64,000 nt of DNA, from the NCBI GenBank assembly GCA_023014485.1, contig JAJOZX010000481.1:1253501-1317500 (forward strand), in the 5' to 3' direction. Shown one piece after another: positions 11,972-24,318 of this stretch. The stretch's first letter is position 1. Each line of letters starts with the position of its first letter. Both the position numbers and the translations under genes were made by a program. Below the pieces are notes generated by a model. That model worked only from the letters and a program-made list of their open reading frames with translations, made no database searches and was not told the origin of the DNA. This DNA comes from Bathynomus jamesi (taxonomy: Eukaryota > Arthropoda > Malacostraca > Isopoda > Cirolanidae).

Positions 11972-11975
11972 TTAA

Positions 11976-12948
11976 AGTCACTTTCAGTATTCACAGGGTG
12001 ACCTAATAAAAGAGATGAATGCAATGTCATGAAATTTGGTGTCAAATTGGACTAATTTTGAGGAATGCATCAACACATTGTTGTGGGAAAAGTGGAAACC
12101 CACCTGGATTAGATTCTGGAGGTTGTTCTTCCTATGATAGGAATTCAATTTTGCTGGTAGGACAAGAAACAAATAGATCTTGCAAACTAGGAGATGGGAC
12201 ACAGGACTGTAGTTAAAATTCTCTTCACAGGACATCAAGTGAGAAGGAACTACATGGAAAAGCCTCTGGTAAAATGAGCAGGACCACCACAAGGATGTAT
12301 GAACACCAATGGCAAGCAGGATAGAGTGGAATGACAGAAAGTGGATGCAAGAAGCAGTGTTCTGGTATAGGAGTGTAAAAGGGGCACAGTGAGATGTTGA
12401 ATTGAATGAAAGAGCAGCCAAAACCTACTGGAAACTGATTATGAAATTTTCACTTAACTTGGAGCGGATACAAATTATATTAAACATAGCTTTTGTTTCG
12501 TCTTATTCCCTGTGATGAACAAATGTTAATTGTAAACTTTTATACAAGTTAACTCATTTGTATCCCTAGAAACAAGCCCCTAAAGACAATCTAAAACTTT
12601 ACTTTTGCCAGGAATTTTTGTTTTGAACTGATACCAAGTCCAAGTCCCAATTACTATGCCCTCTTCTAATAGACCCAGTGATTTGGAAAACACTTTTGAA
12701 CATTACTAATGTATGTAGTATATTCCTTCAGGTTAACTTTGATCCCCTAATCATGCTCTGTACATGATTTAACGAATTTTGATCCCCCCTATCATGCTCT
12801 GTATATGATTTAATAATTTGCAGAACTCAAACTAGAAAACCAAGTTTTTCATTTTTATTTATAACTTTAATTAGCTAATTGAACAATTTTAACTTCTCAT
12901 TCTAGACTTGAAAAAGACCTTAATATCATTTGCAATTTCATCTGGAGG
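11976..12948. other. No gene seen
   Basis: Frames at 11984-12421 have no recognisable homology. An imperfect tandem duplication around TTGATCCCC...TCATGCTCTGTA lies at about 12738-12812. Confidence 0.6.
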
Positions 12949-13640
12949 TTCTAGACCATGGGTAGGTAAAATACAGACCACAGGTTGGAGTTTCTATAAA
13001 TATACAGTCAACCCTGCTATAACACGCGGGATGTCTTCTGGAAAAACAGCGCATTATGAATCAGGCACTGTGACAAGCTTGTTTTTACATAGGGATCTAC
13101 AGATCTACAGAAGCTAAGGCTAACAAAGACCCTAAGATCCACTCTAAGGTTAGCCCGAGAGAAAGGAAAGAGTAGGGGGTTAAGAGAAGAGAAGAGAAGA
13201 GAATAAGAGGTTAAGTAAGAAGCAACACCTATCACTCGTGGGTTAACATTCATTCAGAAAAAGAGAAAAAAGATTCACCATCATCATCCGCCAGCCACTG
13301 CCGACAAGTCAGAAAATAGTCGGAGAGAATAGGAGAGGGGTGAAAGATGAAAAGAAGTAAAATAAGAACGCTTACAAACCATGCAAACTACAAACATGCA
13401 AGTAGAGAGAGTTACAGACATGCAAAGTAAGGAGAAAAAAAAAAAAAAGTAAGTACAGTTAAACAAAAAGTGGGTTAGTTTACGCTATGAGCTACATCTA
13501 CGTTCGTGTTAGTCTAATTTTTTTTTTTAATTATTTTTTTTATTTTATTGCTGGCATCACATGCTGGCATTCATCGTCAACAGACTCATCCTCGAGCACC
13601 ACCACCAGAGCTTCTGTTGCTAACTTTGTTGTTTTTTAAA

Positions 13641-16448
13641 TTAAACAACGTTAATACCTTTAAAACGTCTGTCAAGACAGTTCTTAAACATATTAACGCT
13701 GGTAGAATGAATGACTGACGCGGGAAGATTATTCTATTTATCGATTACTTTAAACGTAAAGAGTTTTTAGCGATATTAGTAATAAAACGCCTGCCACGCA
13801 ACTTAAATCCGTTATTGCGAGTATTACTATTATCGAAAGTGAACAGTCAAAATTTACGTTATCGATGTTATTAACGATTTTGAAAACTTCAATAAGCTCC
13901 CCCCTTAATCTCCTAGTTTCGAGTGAATACAGGTCTAACTCATTAATCCTATCTTCATAAGGCTTATTGCGCAATGACGGAATAAGTTTCGTGGCACGAC
14001 GCTGAACCCTTTCTAACCTATCAATATCCTCACGCACGCAAGTACGGGCACCAAAACTGAACTGCATATTCTAAATGAGGCCTGACTAGGGACTTGTAAA
14101 GGGGCAATATAATATCCTTCGATTTAAATTCGAAATTACACGCTATGAAACCTAACATCCTATTAGCTTTTGCGCAAGACTCCAGGCACTGGTTCCTAAC
14201 CTTTAAATCCTTAGATACGCGTACGCCTAAATCTACTTCCTCGTCAATGCTCGCTAACTCCCTATCATCCATCATATACGCGTAATTATTGTTGCGAGAA
14301 CCTATATGCAAAACTTTACATTTGTCTACGTTAAATTGCATCTGCCACTTATCTGTCCACTCCATAATCCTATTTACATCGTCTTGAATCCTATTTCTAT
14401 CGTCCTCATTAACAACCTTACCGCCTATTTTAGTATCGTCCGCGAATTTTGACACGTTACTAGTCAATCCTACATCTATGTCGTTAATGTAAATTACGAA
14501 TAGCAATGGGCCTAACACTGAACCCTGTGGGACACCGCTACCTACATCTAACCACCCTGATTCACTACCATTAACTACGACCCTCTGTCTCCTAGCACGA
14601 AGCCATTCTTCTAACCAGCTAGCTACCTGACCGCGTATACCGTGCGCTTTAACCTTCGCAATTAGTCTCCTATGCGGAACTGTATCAAACGCCTTTTTAA
14701 AATCTAAATAAATAACGTCAGCTGCTCTATGCCTATCGTATTCGCGCACTATTTCGTTATAAAATTCTAACAAATTAGTTAAACAAGACCTATGGCGTCG
14801 AAACCCATGCTGACTACTATTAATCAAATCTCTACTTTCTAAGTGATCGATAATACGATCCCTAACTACGGATTCCAAAAGTTTACCTACAATTGACGTT
14901 AAGCTAATGGGCCTATAATTACTAGCTACCGCGCCGTCGACTTTTTTAAAAATAGGCATGACATTAGCTAATTTAAAGTCTTCAGGAATAATCCCCGTTT
15001 CGAGTGACTGATTAAAGATCTTCGTTAAGGGGCCTACGATAACTTCTTTCAAATGTCTGGGATAAAAAGCGTCAGGGCCTGGAGCCTTGCTAACTTTTAG
15101 CCTATCGATATAATGCGCAATCTCAGCCTCGTAAACAGTTATTTCATCCAAAATAGTCTCGCTACTAAATGGAACGATATCATCCACGTCGGGGACATTA
15201 TTTACATCTTCTACGGTAAAAACTGTCACAAAAAAGTTATTGAAAATACCTGCCATCGCCTGAGCATCAGAAGCCAAAGCGCCATTAGCATCCACTAGAG
15301 GGCCTATGTTATTTTTTACCGGCTTACGATTATTAACGTATTCAAAAACTTTTTTGGAGATGTTTACTATCCGCAGCTATAAGTATCTCTAAATTACGCT
15401 TGGCATTCCTAACTGATCTTTTAACCTGACGTCTAAGCTCATATATCTATTAAAGTTAGCTACCTGGCCATTACGCTTACTAAGTCTATATGCTCTATTA
15501 CGCTCATTTATAAACTCTCCTATTTCCCTACTCCACCACTTCGGTCTACTACGATTACTAGCGCGCTTGGGCCTACGAGGAATAAACTCCCTTTCAATAT
15601 TCCTAAAACTTTCTTTAAACGCCACCAACGCAAATTTGTGTCATTACCCATAAATAAGTCATCCCAGTCCACTACTCTCATCCTATCCGCGAAACTATCA
15701 AAATTAGCCCTACGAAAATCAGGGACTTCTATTACGTTACTATCCTGAGTGTTTTCTATCAATAACTTAAACCTAAGAATTTGATGATCGCTACATCCTA
15801 AACTCTCGCCTACTTCTAAACCTTCGACTATATTCTCGCCGTTCGTCATCACCAAATCTAAAATATTATCACCACGCGCGTTGGTTCGGTAACTATGTCG
15901 TAAAAAGTTATCGTCCATAAACTCACCAATCTCAAACCCTCTTCATTACCCGTAAAATTCTCGTAATTAACATTAGGGCAGTTAAAGTCTCCGACAATTA
16001 TACTATTCCGATTGTCAATAAAATTACCAAGAAGTGAGTAAAATCTAGTATCTATATCGAGGGGTTGAACGGGAGGTCGATAAACAACAACAAAAATAAA
16101 ACTAATACTACGCGCCCTAACTTCAACACAGATCGCATTAATTGCTGCCGGAAAATCTAACTTAACCTCGATAGCCCTAAGGGAATTAAGAATGTACAGC
16201 AAAACGCCGCCTCCAAATCTATGTAACCTATCATTAGTAAAGAGTTTAAAACCCGGTATCTCAAGTTCCCCCAACAAGTCCCGAGTCACGGTATTTAACC
16301 AAGTTTCAGTGATAGCAACTATATCATAGTTGCCGGAATAAATTACCGCCTTAAATTCATTTAATTTATTTCTAATACTACGCGCGTTGCAATAAAAAAC
16401 GTTTAAGTTATTTTTTACCACGGGCCCGCGTTTTAAACTATTTATCAC
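13641..16448 (-). pseudogene. CR1 ORF2: AP endonuclease and reverse transcriptase
   Basis: It nicks target DNA and reverse-transcribes the element RNA at the nick. The endonuclease at 15858-16448 has NVFYCNARSIRNK, ITETWLN, FGGGVLLYI and VGDFNCPNVNYE. A linker with two frameshifts (15389-15918) follows. The reverse transcriptase at 14030-15295 is one open frame of 421 codons. It contains APGPDAFYPRHLKE, NYRPISLTS, YLDFKKAFDTVPH, GVPQGSVLGPLLF and the catalytic FADDT (CR1/L2 clades use F-A-D-D). The C-terminus (RLERVQRRATKLIP, then RFITNIAKN) runs in a shifted frame to about 13641. About five indels make it inactive as read. Confidence 0.88.
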
Positions 16449-17470
16449 GTCGGGCCCGCGTTTCCCGGACCCACAACGTTTAAAGAAGGCTTCGACCTAT
16501 ACAGCTTTCGCACGTTTTCGTCTATTAACCTACCTAGCCTAGCATTACCTATTTCATTAAAATGCACCCCATCTTTTATAAAAAGGCTAGGATCATTGAA
16601 TTCGGACCACAGCTTTACGAAGGGTACATTTCCTCAGCACAAATCTCTTCTAATTTGTTATTCAAAAATATTGTTTTGACGTAATTCTAAGACCCAACCC
16701 GTGCCTAGGGGTAATACCTAGAACTAAAGACCTATCTGACCTCGCCTTCAGGGACCTAATTAACCCCCTATATCTCTCCAAAAGGTCAGGCACTCTCGTA
16801 TCGGGCCTATACGAGTCGTTGCCTCCTACCATCGTCACCAACATTGAGTGACGGGAAGCAACGTCAACCCTATCCACTTCGTCTCTAACTCTGTCAACCC
16901 TGGCCCCTGGGAGACAGACCCTCCTCCTCTTGGTTGGATTCCGTTTAACGAATCTTTGTCCATGTGGCGCACTAAAGAGTCCCCAATTAAAATAGTTTCC
17001 CCCTCATTCACGTCCCTTTCCAAATGGGCGAAAGGGTTCGAAACCTCGATAGGGGGGGGATTCCTATCACCTAATGTACGCGGCCTAGCTCCACCCTTAA
17101 CCTCTCTAAATCCCTCGCTATCTACTACTCTCGGACTAACCTTAACCTCTTCCTCAACTCTATCTAACCTTCCCGACAAGCTACCTAAACTAGAAACTAA
17201 GTTACGCACCTCACCCTTCAAATTACTAACGTCTTCAACGTTAGTATTGGTTCGGCTTCCGTCAACCGTAGCCCTAACCCTGCCCTCATCAAGCGTTGCA
17301 AGTCTATCCGCTACCTCACGTACACTGCGTTTTATGTCAACTAATTCCTCCATGAACTCGCAAAAGAAACAAACTGATCTATCGGTAATCGCCATGGACC
17401 GCCGTTATAATCCTTAAATTCCGAATACCACCGGTTAACCCTACACCTAACACACGACGCTTTCTGCGAC
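16446..17470 (-). pseudogene. CR1 ORF1: Zn-finger, coiled coil and SGNH esterase
   Basis: Reading from the N-terminus, CVRCRVNRW and CFFCEF make a CxxC...CxxC pair near 17350-17465, split by a one-base shift. A heptad-rich stretch follows (LVDIKRSVREVADRLATL and further on LVSSLGSLSGRLDRVEEEV), likely a coiled coil. The esterase blocks come next: GDSLVRH near 16965-16988 (block I serine), GGND near 16815-16827, and DGVHFNEIG near 16556-16580 (catalytic Asp and His). These SGNH-hydrolase motifs are known from CR1 ORF1 proteins, where the esterase is thought to act on membranes or the RNP. Frameshifts near 16850 and 16670 break the frame, but every catalytic block is still readable. Confidence 0.78.
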
Positions 17471-18485
17471 GGCATCGCGGAGTTAAAAATTTAAACCGTC
17501 ACAGGTATAAGTTAAATTAAGCCGGCACGCTATGAAAACTTCTAAATCGCTAAAAACCACTAATATTCAATTACTTAACTATAACAATGTAAATTTAAAC
17601 GCAAGTATATAAAATTCAAAACTATCCAAAGTAAAATTCTCAGCAATATACAAAAGTAGATGCAAAATCAGAGAGCTCAGGAAATGCGTCCGTTCAGTAC
17701 AGAGTCTGGCTGACGAATGAACAGAGTCTGGCTGACAAATTTTTTCAAAATTATTTTTTCCTTAAAATTCAATTTATCATTTGTTCAAATGGTTTTACCA
17801 ACATATATTACTGCATAATGCATGAAAAAACAAATAGTCATGATAACTCATGATATATGGGGGTACCAAGTCATAAAAATTTTAATTTTAAAGAAAATCT
17901 GTTAAATGAACCATCATCAGTTGAGAGAGAGATCAATGGTGCCTAGAGTGAAATACAAGGGGGGACAGAGGTTTCAATAGTGTTCATTTATTCCAAATTG
18001 TTCTGTCCAAAATAGGTGTAAAATTAAAATCTCGATGAGTGAAGGTTTTGAATTATCCATTGAACGTTATCTGGGAGTTTTCATAGTGTTGCATTTATAT
18101 TTTTCATATTGTTCCATGCGAAATAGATATACTAAAATTAAACTCTCAGTGATTGAAGGTTGAACATTAGACTATGTTTAATCTGACAGTACTTAGCTAA
18201 CTATAAGCCAATGAATGTTTTTGCAGTCATGATATTTTTAATTTTTTTTTTCCATGTAATTTCAAATTTTCCATATAACAACATTTTTATGATCTTAAAA
18301 TACTTAGCATGTAAATACAAATCCACATCATAATAGTACACGTTATAGCAGGGCCAACTCTATGTATTTGGAGGCATACAGGAAAATTTGTCTCTATTAT
18401 TGTGAAGGCTAACTGGCCTACCATTGTTGCTTGACCTTTTAAATTGGTCCTCCAATCAAAATAACTGCCCACCCCTGTTCTAGAC

Positions 18486-19492
18486 AATAAGAGTGTTTGG
18501 TCTTAAATTAAATAATGGGGTTAGTAATGATAATGAATATAAAGATGAATTATATACAAAAACTCAAGACACGAGACTAAATTTGGACTACTTTTCTAAA
18601 ACCTATATAATACACCATACTTTGGAGGATCTTAAATTTATAGATTTTCAGCGTTCTGTTGCCAGATGGTTCTTTACTTATTTATTTCTTAATTTAGCTG
18701 AACAAGCTAACATTCACAGGCACTTAATGTATTCATCTGTAGGCAACAGCTTAATTAACTGTTTATATAAGCAAACCAAGAAAAAGGGTCACATTTGTAA
18801 TGCCCTAAGTACAAGTAATAAACTCATGCACAACACTGGATTGTCTGCCTAGAGGATGCACACGAGTTCTAAATCTTTAGTAGTAAATTTTAAACACATG
18901 TACCTTTTAGCTTCAGTAATGGGTCATGAGCTTGACTTCTCTTGAATTCAATATTGGGCCTGTCAGGGCTAAATACTGGACTAGGCCAATAAACCCAGAG
19001 CTTTGTTTCTAGCAAGATGCTCAATTAAACTGATTTGAGCACTTTTGCATTAGCTATCTGCTTATTGACTTGACTGACTTATTTAAGACTCCTAACCTGA
19101 AGCTGCAAAAGCTCAAGTGGCTGGTAAGAGAAAAAATATACACAAACTCAATAAGAGAGGCTTGAAAAATTAAAATTAGCAAAGCCTTACAACAGTGACA
19201 CTCAAACAGAGAGCAAAACTTATTAGATTCTGGTATTAAAAAAAAATCAGAAATCAAAGAGAATTCTTATGTTCTTACCTATGGATACACTGTTTATGAC
19301 AGGGTCCATGCTCAGTAAGAGCACTTCATAACCTTATCAGAAAATTTCTAGACTTGCAATGTACTGAACACCCTAGTGGCTGTCCATCAACAGTGGCTGA
19401 AGTTGATGAACGAGGATCCCCAAGCATGTGATGTTAAACAGAGAACCAGAATTCCTAATGCTATGTTTGAAACACACACACTGAACATATTC
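18486..19492. other. No recognised gene
   Basis: A 119-codon frame at 18493-18852 has no motif I can assign and no neighbour supporting it. The rest is non-coding. Confidence 0.5.
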
Positions 19493-19500
19493 CCCTACAG

Positions 19501-19833
19501 CAATGGTTCCCAAATGGGGTAGTATCAGGCCCCCAGTGGGCATTTGTAAAGTTTAGGGAAGCATTGAGAGTAAGGGGGATGGCTAGGAGAAAGGATGGAA
19601 TGACATGCAAACTTAAATATTAACTCCCATTATAGCAATTGTAATGTAATGTAAAATCAGATTATTAGAGCAATAAATATCAATGTACTCACTGCATTGT
19701 GATTATTTTTCAAATGAAGTTACATTCACTAATCATTATACTGTTTGCCAAGTTATATATCCATGGAGGAGGTATTCAAAAATATAGTTTGATGAAAGGG
19801 AACAGTGGATTCAAAAAAGATTGGGAACTACTG
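19501..19833. mobile_element. hAT MITE with exact 8-bp TSD
   Basis: CCCTACAG occurs at 19493-19500 and 19834-19841. The ends are CAATGGTTCCCAA and, reversed, CAGTAGTTCCCAA, the familiar terminal type of Charlie-like hAT elements. The 333-bp interior is non-coding. Confidence 0.88.
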
Positions 19834-19841
19834 CCCTACAG

Positions 19842-20593
19842 GTACCACAACATGAAGAACAGCATTCAGGGGATGTTAATTAGCAGTATGAATTTGCATC
19901 GCAATTTCTAACCAAAGTGAAAATAGATCCTATTTTCCTGCCTCCTAAGGACAGATGAAATGCATTCCTCACCATCCAGCCACATCACACACAACTATGT
20001 CCTGTGGCAAGATGACAATTCACATCCAAGAACCAATATAGGAAAGCAAAGTCCCAGTGTGGTGTGGTTCTAATGCCAGCTGTATACCAGAACCACATTT
20101 CATTGAAGAACCAACATTCACTGCATTCAAAACTGACTATTACCAGAACCAAATATTACAATCTGGCAATTAAAATTATTCCTTATCTTTTTAAGTACAG
20201 TGTGCTGGATTCAACAAGTTTTATGCTCCAACCTACATTGCAAAATCTATGAAACAAGGTTTCCAAGACACTTTTAGAGACTGTATTTGTGTTATCAGAA
20301 CATCTAAGCACTGGCCTGCAGAATCATCCAACCTTACTTTAAGAGCAATATATACTATAATACCCCACAACACATCAACCTAAAGAAGAATGTACAGCAG
20401 AAGTCCACTCCATAACCCCTAATCAGCTTCAGGCATCCATATGGAATGTTGTTATATCTGGAGATAAGAATCACCAATGAACAGTAACACTGAATATCAA
20501 TTATAAAAGCATGCCTTACTTATGGAAATGTCCACATGACACCATCATAATATATAATGAAATGATTTGTACATAAACTGATTAGGGCTCAAG
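19842..20593. other. No gene seen
   Basis: Non-coding sequence with no repeat that I can pair within the window. Confidence 0.5.
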
Positions 20594-23500
20594 CAGTGGC
20601 GGTCCTAGCTTACATGACGCCCTGGGCGAACCTCACCTTCAGCCCCCCCCCCCCCCCCCCGTTCGCCAACACACACACATTCGAATCCCCCCAAAATAAA
20701 GGACAGACATAACTCTTTCCCAAAATAACTTTTTATTGGACTAATTGTTGGAACTTCAGAACCAAACAAAGACTCAAATTTCTGAATTTTACAAATCCTT
20801 CATCACGTAAATAGAATAACTCACTTAAGAGAATGTAATTATGATACTATGAACAGGAAAAATACAAATTAAATTGCACAACTGCCATAAATAAACTAGA
20901 GAATCAAATTTCTAAATTGTACAAATGCTCTATCACATAAATAGAATAAGACACTTAAGAGAGGGTTATTATTATGCTACACTTTGAACAAGAAACAAAA
21001 TAAATTGCACCACAGCACAACTGCCATCTAAAGCCTGACTCTTCTTACCTTCCTTGATGCAAAGTCATGAATTAAATCATCATATGAAATCTGCTCAGCA
21101 ATTGTATGATTTATACTGATGATGGCCAGACCGGTAAGGCGTTCCTGTGACATAGTTGACCTCAGGTAGGATTTGATGAGCTTCAGCTTTGAAAAGCTCC
21201 TCTCTGCTTCAGCAACAGTGACTGGAAGAGTAAGACCAATTCTGAGAGCAGTCCACAAATTTGGATATATTTCAGAGAGCTCCCTTTCATGGATAAATGT
21301 CAGCAGTTCAAGCAAGGATATGGTCTTTGATGGCAAGTCAGGCAAGTTCTTCAGCTCCTGTGCAAGCTCTCTGCCATCCAAGTCAGATTGTCCCTTAAAG
21401 TGTAGTGTAGTACTAAGGTTCACACATTGTTCTGTCAGCTCCTCAAATGTGAGATTTTGGAAATGTGTCAGCACTCCAAACTTCTCTCCACAATTTCCAA
21501 CGTGGAAAATCTTTCCTGAATGGCTGATGTTGCAGCATCAACCACTGCATTGAAAAATGTCACCTCCAGCTTCTTCAAAGCATCAATCAAGGGCTCATCA
21601 GATGCTTCATAGGAGAAGTGCCGCTTTGTGGACCTCAGCCGTTTTTGTTTTAACACAGCCTCCACATTCATTTGTTCACAGATATCTGTGGCTGCCATTT
21701 GTGCAGCCACAAAACCTGTTGCCCTGTAATTGCGGAGACATCTCTCTGTTTTTTTTAGGAGATTTACTGCAACATCAATTTGCATGCTAGGAGACTGCAT
21801 CTGCTTGCTCACATGCTGAATTTGGCACAACAGGTCATGCCACACCACTGAACAAATGGCGAAGCGGTATGACCCAACCTCCTCTGACAGAGATTGAGCC
21901 TCGACCTTTATTACAGTCTTTGGTGTGGTCCCTCACCTCGATCAGTGCATCTCTCACTGCAGCTGCCTGATATCTCAGGGGCTCCACACTCTTGATCTTG
22001 CTTTCCCAACTTGTATCAGACCACTCTTCAATGTGATGTTCACATGTTTTTTTCAAAATGGCCCATCGTTGTGTGGAGGCTGAAAAACAAGTTGTAAAGC
22101 TTCGGCAATACCAAAGTACTTGTGACATCAATAGATCCCTTAGCAGCATCGGCCACAAGCAAATTCAGAGAATGAGCCCCACATGGAACAAACAGAGCTC
22201 TGGGATTAATTTCTAGGAGCCTGTTGAACACCCTTGTTTTTTCCCCTCATGTTGGCCCCGTTGTCGTATGATTGTCCTCTACAGTCCATGAAAGGAACTT
22301 TTAGCTCCTCCAGTCTCTTCAGAATCAGAGATGCCAAATGTTGACCAGTGGACTCCTCTGCCTCCAAAAACCCCATGAAATGTTTCCTTTATATGGGGCT
22401 TCCCCTCCAGTGACACAACCCAAATCACAACTGACAACTGTTCAGTGTGGCTGATATCTGGAGTGCAATCTAGAATTATTGAAAAAAACTTTGATTGTTT
22501 GATGTCGCTCACCATTGCTGAAATGGTCTTGCTGCTCGACAAATCAATGAGTTCGTTTTGTATGTGGTGGCCGAGGTAGCTGGTGTGACTGGAGGTCCCT
22601 TTTTGACACGGTTAATGTGCTCTTGCATTATAGGATCAATTGTGCCCATCAGTTCAACTTCTTTCAGAAATTGCCATTGATGGTGAGAACAATTTTTCTG
22701 TATGTCCCCTTAGTGCCAAATTCCTAAATGCCAGAGAATGCACATAGCAGTGAGACGTGTCAGCACCGCTCTCCATCTCAACTTCTCAGCCTCCAGAAGT
22801 GCCATCTCCTGCTTGTCAATGGTCTCCCCCTTTCTCATCCTCACTGCCAGTTCTTTCCAGATTTTCATAGAATTTAGGTGTTCTGAACTGTTGTCATGTG
22901 ATGTGAGCAATGAGCTTGCATGCTTCCAGTCCGAGAGTCCCAAACTTGTTAAATTTATTTTCCTCTTGGAAAATAATGTACAACAGAAACAGAAAAGGCT
23001 GTTGTTTTTTAAGGAATAGACCAACCAACTTCTGGTTATATTTTCCCCACTAACCAATGACTTCCTGAAGTATTGATGGTGGAAACTTCTTCCGTCACTG
23101 TCGTTTCTAGGGAATACAAAGTCAGATGGTACTTGACTTGGTCCCCTGGAAACCAGTTGTGTCCAAATTCTCTCATCAGAACTGAAGGCCAGTTAGCAGG
23201 GTCAGTGGACAGAGACTCATCCTCAGGAGGCGATTCTGCTCCAGGCCTTTCCTAATAGAAAGAACAAGAGCATTACTCATTAGTATACACACCTAAGTTA
23301 GATACACATTATTCACAGCACTTTGTTATGGTGGTGGGGTGTTATGGAATTATGGTGGTGAAACACACCACATACCCAGTAACCCAGACCCAGTGATAAT
23401 AACATTATAATTTATAACTGTTTGCAAAATACTTTGCAGGGATGCACACACATACACATACACATACACGCACACACTCACTCACAGACATATGTGCACC

Positions 23501-24019
23501 AAACTCACCTGAAGAGTCCTGCCCGGGGAGAAGTAGAAGCAAATGGGTCTTCATCCTCAGGATCAGACTGCATTTGTGGAGACATATGTGAGGCTGAGGA
23601 GTAGATGGCTCCTCAGCCTCAATAATGGCAGAAGTAGACGGCTTTCTCATCCTGGCTAGTGGCAGAGGGTGTTCCAAAATATTTCAAAAGTGCCCCTGCA
23701 AATAGTAAAATAGAACATAACAGACCAATGCATGAATAGGCTAGTACAATTAATTTAACATGTTATAAAGCACAATTATTAAACTTTTAGAATAGGAAAA
23801 CAAATGAATAAACAACCTCCTTGGTTAATGGCTAATTATATACATAATAGTACACTTCAAATGACTCAGAAAGCTATATCACAAAATAGCAGTGCAATAT
23901 AGCAGTGAAGAGTAGATGACATAGCTCTATACCTTTATATCTTTTGCTCGTTTCTCTCTCTTCTTCTTTCCTCTTTTTCTAAACTGAGCACCTGATAGCT
24001 TTGACCTCTTCTTATCCAT
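20594..24019 (-). mobile_element. ZMYM/TTF-type hAT element (H3), 3' end preserved
   Basis: The transposase gene reads leftward from an ATG at 24019. The element's 3' end is at 20594 and has the terminus CAGTGGCGGTCCTAGC, followed by a subterminal C-run at about 20643-20660. I could not find the matching 5' terminus beyond 24020, nor a copy of the flanking GGCTCAAG. The 5' end is therefore lost or diverged. Confidence 0.7.
21028..24019 (-). pseudogene. ZMYM6-like hAT transposase (TTF finger, DUF4371-like core, hATC)
   Basis: Exon 1 (24019 to about 23933) encodes MDKKRSKLSGAQFRKRGKKK, a basic N-terminus typical of this family. Exon 2 (about 23695-23510) starts ALLKYFGTPS. The TTF-type zinc finger lies at 22710-23057 with SWLVYSLKNNSLFCFCCTLF and GLSDWKH. 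The catalytic core includes ILDCTPDISHTEQLSVV (first Asp, 22279-22542), then SYDNGANMRG in a shifted frame and VPCGAHSLNLLV (C..H, near 22190). The C-terminal dimerisation domain at 21028-21474 contains LPVTVAEAERSFSKLKLIK and ends RKVRRVRL. Five or more frameshifts separate these blocks. Related host genes (ZMYM5/6-like) exist, but the frameshifts and transposon terminus argue for a dead transposon. Confidence 0.8.
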
Positions 24020-24318
24020 TTGCGGTTATTTGACAGACCTTAGTGGCTTAGTGTGAAGATTCGTTCTGTAATAATAATATACATTTCACTATTTAACCAA
24101 ACCAGAAAAATAACATTACATATGTTAAAGTATGGGCCTTTATTCCAATAATATTAATCTGGAAGCATTTTGCATTGTTTAGGTCTTTATGGGAAGGTTT
24201 ATGGAAAATGCAATAGATGGTTTTTTATTATAAAAATATTTATTGATCTTTTATTATTATTTTATTTTATTTTTATTTATTTCTTTATTTATTTATTCTT
24301 ATTTTTTTTTTTTGCAGG

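Larger units (their letters stand above)
13641..17480 (-). mobile_element. CR1-type non-LTR retrotransposon, two ORFs
   Basis: ORF1 (esterase type) and ORF2 (endonuclease plus reverse transcriptase) follow each other on the minus strand and abut at about 16446. The GC content and codon use (many CGN codons and TAACG words) differ strikingly from the AT-rich surroundings. This is consistent with a comparatively recent insertion. The 5' side continues to at least 17480. The 3' untranslated region probably lies within 13110-13640, but I could not fix its terminus or a target duplication. Confidence 0.85.
13005..18360. mobile_element. pogo/Tigger-like element carrying the CR1 insertion
   Basis: The left end CAGTCAACCCTGCTATAAC follows TA at 13003-13004. 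The right end, reversed, is GAGTTGGCCCTGCTATAAC and is followed by TA at 18361-18362. The core CCCTGCTATAAC is shared. No transposase sequence is recognisable in the non-LINE parts (13025-13110 and 17700-18340), so this is a MITE-type copy. Confidence 0.55.
12957..18477. mobile_element. Outer non-autonomous hAT element of a nested insertion
   Basis: The direct repeat TTCTAGAC is exact at 12949-12956 and 18478-18485. The bracketed ends read CATGGGTAGGTA and, reversed, CAGGGGTGGGCA, a hAT-type imperfect TIR. Only about 48 bp on the left and 117 bp on the right belong to this element. The rest is a later insertion with pogo-like ends that itself contains a LINE. Confidence 0.7.

Noticed and set aside
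16848..17417. A 189-codon plus-strand frame
   Set aside because: It lies antisense to the CR1 ORF1 region with its coiled coil and GDS motif, and its own sequence has no motif.
18493..18852. A 119-codon open frame as a host gene
   Set aside because: No motif, no splice context and no conserved neighbour. Its length is possible by chance in AT-rich DNA.
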